Position numbers and translations under genes: made by a program. 55,571 nt of DNA from DAOVQB01 sp023128935. Its GTDB lineage: Bacteria > Eisenbacteria > RBG-16-71-46 > CAIMUX01 > WJJG01. The notes below the pieces were generated by a model that was not told where the DNA came from, did not search any database, and was given only the letters and a program-made list of their open reading frames with translations. Location: assembly GCA_030628905.1 (NCBI GenBank), contig DAOVQB010000008.1:1-55571 (forward strand), given 5' to 3'. Positions 51,032 through 55,571 of the stretch are shown here, piece by piece. The stretch's first letter is position 1; each line of letters opens with the position of its first letter.

Positions 51032-54000
51032 CTATCGAGCCGGCGGTGTCATTGGAGTGGCCATACCCACGCTGGTGGGGATACTGAAGGTTGCATCGCT
51101 CGTGTCCGTGGCGGATGTAGTCAGATCCGTCACCCGGATCGCGTAGCCGCAGGAATCGCCAGCGCACGGGGCGGCCACCCAGGGGAAGGTCTGGCCTATT
51201 GGGGTGCTGCTGGAGATGGTTGCACAAAGGCTTCCGGCGCGCAGAAGCTCGACCTTGACATTGTCGCCAGCCGGCCCGGCGTGGGTCCAACTGAGCCCAT
51301 AGGTGCTTCCGGTAACGAGAATCTCGCCGCCATTAGGGTATATGACAGTCAGTGAGCTGGGGGTAGGGGAGATGATAAAAGGGGCGTTACTCACGTCACT
51401 GGCGGCGGTGGTCAGATCCGTCACGCGGACCGTGTAACCGCTCGAATCGGTACCGCACAGGGCAGCAGACCACGGATAGCTGCCGCTGTTGGCAGCGTGG
51501 CTGGCGATCGTGTCGCAGACGGTACCACTCCGCAACAGCTCGATCCTCACCGAGTCCCCAGCGGAGCCCGCATGTGTCCAGGTTATCGCGTAGGACGTTC
51601 CTTCATCCCAGGTCTCCCCGCCGTTGGGGTAGGTGACCGTGAGAGAGCTGGGGTGCGGGGAGATGCTGAAGGTAGTGTCGCTGACATCGCTCACCCCAGC
51701 TGTGGGATCGGTTATGCGCACCCTATATCCAGTCGAATCCGTGCCGCAACGAGCTGCGGTCCAAGGAAGGTTCCCGCTGTTCGCGGCGCTCGCGGCAATA
51801 GTGTCACACGCTGAGCCATCCCGCAGCAATTCGATCAATACTGTTGACCCGGCGACCCCGGCATGGGTCCAGATAATGGCGTAGGAGTTTTCCTCAATCC
51901 ATAACTCACCCCCATTGGGATAGGTCAAAGAGAGGGAGCTGGGCGTCGGGATGATCGAAAAGGTACTGTCACTTGCGTCCGTAGCTCCGATTCCATTGTC
52001 TGTGACGCGGATTGTGTAGCCAGATGAGTCGCCTGCGCAGGGCGTAGCCAGCCAGGAAAAGCTCCCGTCCGGATCGGTGCTAGAGGTGATCGTATCGCAC
52101 ACCGAGCCGTTGCGCAGCAGTTCAATGCTAACGGATTCTCCTGTCGGCCCCGCGTGGCTCCAGGAGATCTCGCAAGCGGTCCCCTCGTTCCAGATCTCCC
52201 CACCATTGGGGGCTGTTACAGTGAGAGCTACGAGGATGCAAAAGCTGTTGTCGCTTTGATCGGAGCTGCCCGTGGTCAAATCGGTAACTCGTACGCGGTA
52301 GTCGCAAGAGTCACTGCCGCAGCGCGCTGCGGTCCACCAGAAGCTGCCCGAGTTTGCTGCGCTGACGGTGATGGTCACGCAGACCTCCTCCTCCTGAAGC
52401 AGTTCGATCTTCACCGAGTCGCCAGCTGTGCCCAGCACATTCCAGGTGATGCTATAGGCCGTGCCGGTTACCCACTGCTCCCCGCCGTCCGGATCACTCA
52501 CGGTGAGGATCGGAGGAGGAATCGTGAAGGCTGCATCGCTCTCATCGCTGGCTGTGGTGGTCAGGTCGGTGATGCATACCTGGTAGCCAGAGGAATCGCT
52601 GCCGCAGCGGCCCGGGGTCCAGCTATAGCTGCCGCTGTTGGCCGCGCTTGAGGCGATGGTGTCGCACATGGTGCCGTTGCGTAGCAGCAGCAGTTTCACC
52701 GAGTCGCCGGCCGTGCCAGTGCTGGTCCAGGTGATGTTCTGCGAGATGCCGTCCCGCCAAGCCTCGCCGCCATTGGGCGAGAGAATGATTAGGGCCGGGG
52801 GCGGGATGCAGAAGGCCGCATCACTCGCATCGGTGGCACCGGTTGCCAGATCCGTGATGCGCACGGTGTAGCTGCACGAATCGCATGCCAGGGAATCGTT
52901 GATGCAGACAGCGGCGACCCAAGTCAATCTCCCATTATTGAGCGTAGCTGCGACGATCGTATCGCACAGCGCGCTATTGCACAGCAGTTCAATGACTACC
53001 GAGTCACCCGCTGCTCCTGTGTGGCTCCAGAGAATATCATGCGCGCTGCCTGCCTCCCACTCCTCGCCCCCGTTGGGGTAGGTTACGGAGAGTGTGGTGG
53101 GCGTTGGGATGATACAGAAGGTTGAATCGCTCTCTCCAGAGACCCCAGTTGTTGGATCGGTGATGCGGATTGTGTAGGCGCATGGATCGCCCGCCAACGC
53201 CACGGCAGTCCAGAGGAAACTGCCGTCGTTCTCAGTGCCCCCCGAAATCGTGCTGATCAGGGAGCTGCCACGTAGCAGTTCGATAGCAACCTCTTCCCCT
53301 GCCGCTCCCTCATGTGACCAGAGGATGGCGTATGAGCTCCCTGCGTGCCATTGCTCACCTCCAACAGGATAGGTAACCGTGAGCGAGCTGGGGGTGGGAG
53401 AGAGTGTGAAAGTGGAATCGCTCTCGTCAGCGTAGCCTGTGGTCAGATCGGTGACGCGTACCGCATAGCCTGCGGAATCGACGCCGCATGCCACCGCCGT
53501 CCACGGAAAACTGCCGTCATTGTCTGTGTTGGCAGTGATCGTCAGGCATACTTCGCCGCCATGAAGCAGTTCGATTCCGGCGGAATCTCCAGTCACTGCG
53601 GAGTAATCCCAGGTTATGTCGTACTGACTCTTCTCGGCCCACAGCTCCCCGCCGTTGGGGGACGTAACAGTAATCGGCGGAGGAACCGTAAGGATGCAAA
53701 ACGGTTTCGTGCTCTCGTTCAGGGCACCAGTCACTAGGTCTGTGATGCGGATCGTGTAGCCGCAGGAGTCGGTGCCGGATGCAGCCACAACCCAGGAGAA
53801 GCTGCCAATGTTGTCGACGCTCGCGGCGATTGTGTCACAAACCGTCCCGCTGCAGAGCAGCTCAATCCTTACCTGGTCCCCCCGGATGTCAGAGGAATGC
53901 CAGAGGATCGGGAGGATGTCGCCCAGGACGGTTCGATCGATGTCCATGGCGGGATCCAACTGGAGGGTCGCGCCACGGAACTCGGATATGATGAACTCCG

Positions 54001-54364
54001 CACTGGAGCGATCTGATCTTCCGCTGTTGAGATCCTTGATGCGCACCCGATACTCGGCTGTATCAGCGCTGCATGGCTCGCAGGTCCACAGATGGGTGCC
54101 ATCGTCCGCCGTGCTGTCGGCAATCGTTAGACACGCCTGGCCATCGTGGAGCAGTTCGATCCGTATGTCCGATCCGCACGGGCCGTCGCTCTGCCATCCG
54201 AGGGCATAGACCTGACCGCTCTTCCAGACCTCACCTCCGTTGGGTAATTGGAGCGACAGGTTGCACTCCGGCTGAACCGGATCCTCATCATTACTGCAGC
54301 TGACAAGCAGGGCGGTCATCAGTATGCATGCCGCCACAAGACCGGGCGCTAATCTGCGAGACAT
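51032..54364 (-). CDS. Lipoprotein with about eleven PNGGE (Kre9/KNH-like) repeats
   Basis: A 1110-residue exported lipoprotein. The signal ends in the lipobox LLVSC, with Asp-rich sequence after the Cys (SNDEDPVQP). The rest is a series of beta-sandwich repeats of about 95 residues, each opening like TVTYPNGGEEW, followed by YxITWTHxGxAGDSV, IELLRNG, CDTI, DGSFxW, SGYTIRVTDL and SDSTFxI. About eleven are seen, the second degenerate (LQLDPAMDIDRTVLGD lacks PNGGE). Such repeats resemble the Ser-Thr-rich Kre9/KNH family of surface proteins. Each repeat carries two or more Cys, suggesting disulfides. Start ATG 54364 with AGGGG upstream. An extension to 54502 has no signal peptide at its start. 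The C terminus has no sorting domain. Probably a surface stalk or adhesin. Confidence 0.8.
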   Translation of the reverse strand: MSRRLAPGLVAACILMTALLVSCSNDEDPVQPECNLSLQLPNGGEVWKSGQVYALGWQSDGPCGSDIRIELLHDGQACLTIADSTADDGTHLWTCEPCSADTAEYRVRIKDLNSGRSDRSSAEFIISEFRGATLQLDPAMDIDRTVLGDILPILWHSSDIRGDQVRIELLCSGTVCDTIAASVDNIGSFSWVVAASGTDSCGYTIRITDLVTGALNESTKPFCILTVPPPITVTSPNGGELWAEKSQYDITWDYSAVTGDSAGIELLHGGEVCLTITANTDNDGSFPWTAVACGVDSAGYAVRVTDLTTGYADESDSTFTLSPTPSSLTVTYPVGGEQWHAGSSYAILWSHEGAAGEEVAIELLRGSSLISTISGGTENDGSFLWTAVALAGDPCAYTIRITDPTTGVSGESDSTFCIIPTPTTLSVTYPNGGEEWEAGSAHDILWSHTGAAGDSVVIELLCNSALCDTIVAATLNNGRLTWVAAVCINDSLACDSCSYTVRITDLATGATDASDAAFCIPPPALIILSPNGGEAWRDGISQNITWTSTGTAGDSVKLLLLRNGTMCDTIASSAANSGSYSWTPGRCGSDSSGYQVCITDLTTTASDESDAAFTIPPPILTVSDPDGGEQWVTGTAYSITWNVLGTAGDSVKIELLQEEEVCVTITVSAANSGSFWWTAARCGSDSCDYRVRVTDLTTGSSDQSDNSFCILVALTVTAPNGGEIWNEGTACEISWSHAGPTGESVSIELLRNGSVCDTITSSTDPDGSFSWLATPCAGDSSGYTIRVTDNGIGATDASDSTFSIIPTPSSLSLTYPNGGELWIEENSYAIIWTHAGVAGSTVLIELLRDGSACDTIAASAANSGNLPWTAARCGTDSTGYRVRITDPTAGVSDVSDTTFSISPHPSSLTVTYPNGGETWDEGTSYAITWTHAGSAGDSVRIELLRSGTVCDTIASHAANSGSYPWSAALCGTDSSGYTVRVTDLTTAASDVSNAPFIISPTPSSLTVIYPNGGEILVTGSTYGLSWTHAGPAGDNVKVELLRAGSLCATISSSTPIGQTFPWVAAPCAGDSCGYAIRVTDLTTSATDTSDATFSIPTSVGMATPMTPPAR

Positions 54365-54502
54365 TTGGACACCCCTGTTTTCTACACATCCCACGTCCCG
54401 CATAGTCGGCAAGTTGAGGTATCTTCTTTTTGGAAAACGGGATAGGAGCAGATGACGATGTGGCCGCAATGGCGCTGGCTGCCGGGATGTCCACCGGCAC
54501 AA

Positions 54503-55435
54503 TCAGACCATGACGTCTGGCACTTCCATTTCCCCATTCTTGAAGGCCTTCAGAAAGGCCTCGACGACTGCAGGATCGAAGTCCGCATCGGAACCCCTGA
54601 CGATGATCGCCTTGGCATCAAATGGAGACATGGCCTTGCGGTAGGGGCGGTCGCTTGTCAGGGCGTCGTAGACGTCGGCAACGGAGATGATACGCGCCTC
54701 CAAGGGGATCTGTTCCCCGCTGACGGTGCTTTTCCCAGAGCCGTCGAACTTGTCGTGATGCGCCAGAATGATCGGGATCACTCGCCGCAACGGCCCGGCG
54801 GCGGGCTCCAGTATGGTTCCACCCATATGGATGTGTGCTCGCACTTGACGGAATTCGTCTTCTGTCAGCTTGGCGGCCTTGTAGAGAAGCTCCCGGCTGA
54901 CGTCTAGTTTGCCAATATCGTGCAGGAGCGCCGCTGCGCGGATGTCTTCTATCTGTTGGGGGCTAGTGCGTAAGTAGGAGGCGATCTTGGCAGCGTAGAC
55001 GGAGACCCGATAGCAGTGGTTCTCCGTGTATTTATCCTTCGAGATGAACTGGCGGAGGATCAGCAGAAGGCCATGATATGTTCCCCGCAATTCGTGCAAG
55101 CGGGCGTTGTGTTTGTCGTGGAGCATCCCCATCGTGTAGCCGGTGATCACCAGAATACCGGCCCAGGCTACCAGATCGAACCAGCGATCCTGTCCGGCGT
55201 GGGCGTTCGCCACGACGGTGAACCACCGCGGATTGAAATGCGCCAGAAGCCCAATCAGTAACGCACTGGCGAAGGCGGTCAGTGTAGCATGGCGCTTGCC
55301 GAAGAAGTAGGCCGAGAACAAAGTGGGCAGAGTGTAGAATCCCAGAATCATGCGCTGCCCTGTGATCAGGTAGTTCATGACCCCAGTGATGACCAGCATT
55401 GAGAGGATCAGCCAGAGTTCCTTGTTCACCTCCAT
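54503..55435 (-). CDS. Membrane HD-GYP-like phosphodiesterase lacking the GYP motif
   Basis: A 310-residue protein. About four membrane helices occupy residues 7-110 (LWLILSMLVITGVMNYLI; AWAGILVITGYTMGML). The HD domain (120-300) shows HCYRVSVYAAKIA, ALLHDIGKLDVS, HIHMGGTIL and ILAHHDKFDGSG, then ISVADVYDALTSDRPYRKA. Active c-di-GMP phosphodiesterases read HHExxDGxGYP. Here Asp replaces Glu and the GYP is replaced by KST followed by an insertion (GSGKSTVSGEQIP). The metal-binding His and Asp remain, so hydrolysis is possible but specificity for c-di-GMP is uncertain. It lies upstream of the repeat lipoprotein on the same strand (138-base gap) and may be co-transcribed. Confidence 0.8.
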   Translation of the reverse strand: MEVNKELWLILSMLVITGVMNYLITGQRMILGFYTLPTLFSAYFFGKRHATLTAFASALLIGLLAHFNPRWFTVVANAHAGQDRWFDLVAWAGILVITGYTMGMLHDKHNARLHELRGTYHGLLLILRQFISKDKYTENHCYRVSVYAAKIASYLRTSPQQIEDIRAAALLHDIGKLDVSRELLYKAAKLTEDEFRQVRAHIHMGGTILEPAAGPLRRVIPIILAHHDKFDGSGKSTVSGEQIPLEARIISVADVYDALTSDRPYRKAMSPFDAKAIIVRGSDADFDPAVVEAFLKAFKNGEMEVPDVMV

Positions 55436-55553
55436 GAGTCTGCTCGGGAGGGGAGGGAATGCTAATCTCAGTTGAAATTTGAAGCGGCCTCCAAAATCTG
55501 GTTAAGTCTTTGTGTCGAGAAGAGATGGACTTGACCGGAGAAAGGAGACCGCA

Positions 55554-55571
55554 ATGGGTAGTGTGCTGCGG
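55554..55571 (+). CDS. Start of a rightward gene cut by the window end
   Basis: ATG 55554 (MGSVLR...) has a strong AAAGGAG 6-7 bases upstream and is divergent from the HD-GYP gene. Only six codons are visible, so nothing can be said about function. Confidence 0.45.

Overview
The window looks like a chromosomal contig of a free-living, Gram-negative-type bacterium with moderately high G+C. The best taxonomic hint is a pair of large secreted proteins that end in FlgD/T9SS-like C-terminal sorting domains (an NPFNPST motif, and a second copy ending in a short basic tail). Together with lipoproteins built from PNGGE repeats, this points to the FCB group or a neighbouring candidate phylum (Eisenbacteria, Krumholzibacteria or Latescibacteria type). 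That placement is inference. No rRNA, tRNA or CRISPR array was seen.

Layout: 1-5 kb holds a truncated beta-helix protein, a GNAT acetyltransferase, a group II intron placed just after a strong hairpin at the end of the acetyltransferase gene, and a PIN/ribbon-helix-helix toxin-antitoxin pair with an apparently leaderless promoter. 5-7.7 kb holds decaying metabolic remnants (a ferredoxin-type protein and a cysK 3' end) abutting an intact fetAB-like ABC exporter. 7.9-10.2 kb is asd-lysC (aspartate pathway). 10.3-21 kb holds a membrane sulfatase-like protein, hflKC, a zinc-ribbon protein, a nucleotide-sugar epimerase-like protein, a truncated ABC ATPase, a tricorn-type protease and nadA.

21-30.7 kb is the most unusual part, a divergent signal-transduction island. 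The leftward arm encodes a ModA-like anion-binding lipoprotein, a two-helix membrane sensor and a Cys-rich PAS histidine kinase. The rightward arm encodes a membrane-PAS kinase, two receiver-kinase hybrids and two response regulators. The kinases at 21.1 and 25.2 kb are paralogues with the same HNIGN-type H-box. Several members carry a stop, a frameshift, a degenerate ATPase domain or an internal receiver deletion.

31-38.8 kb is an RND efflux operon (one periplasmic adaptor, two different RND pumps). It converges with, and overlaps by 27 bp, a gene for a TtrS/PhnD-type periplasmic sensor kinase. 41.5-55.5 kb encodes a flavodoxin-like reductase, a 1279-residue secreted serine-hydrolase/glycosidase-like fusion, a zinc-ribbon membrane protein, a secreted adhesin-like protein split by one TGA, a sugar nucleotidyltransferase, a lipoprotein with about eleven PNGGE repeats, and a membrane HD-GYP protein lacking the GYP signature.

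A recurring theme is single lesions in otherwise well-conserved reading frames: TGA at 2465, 25904 and 48251, TAG at 28512, a frameshift near 25560, and truncations at 78, 6289 and 16066. Intact neighbours use TGA as a normal stop, so code reassignment is unlikely. Either the genome is eroding in its accessory and signalling genes, or the contig carries assembly errors.
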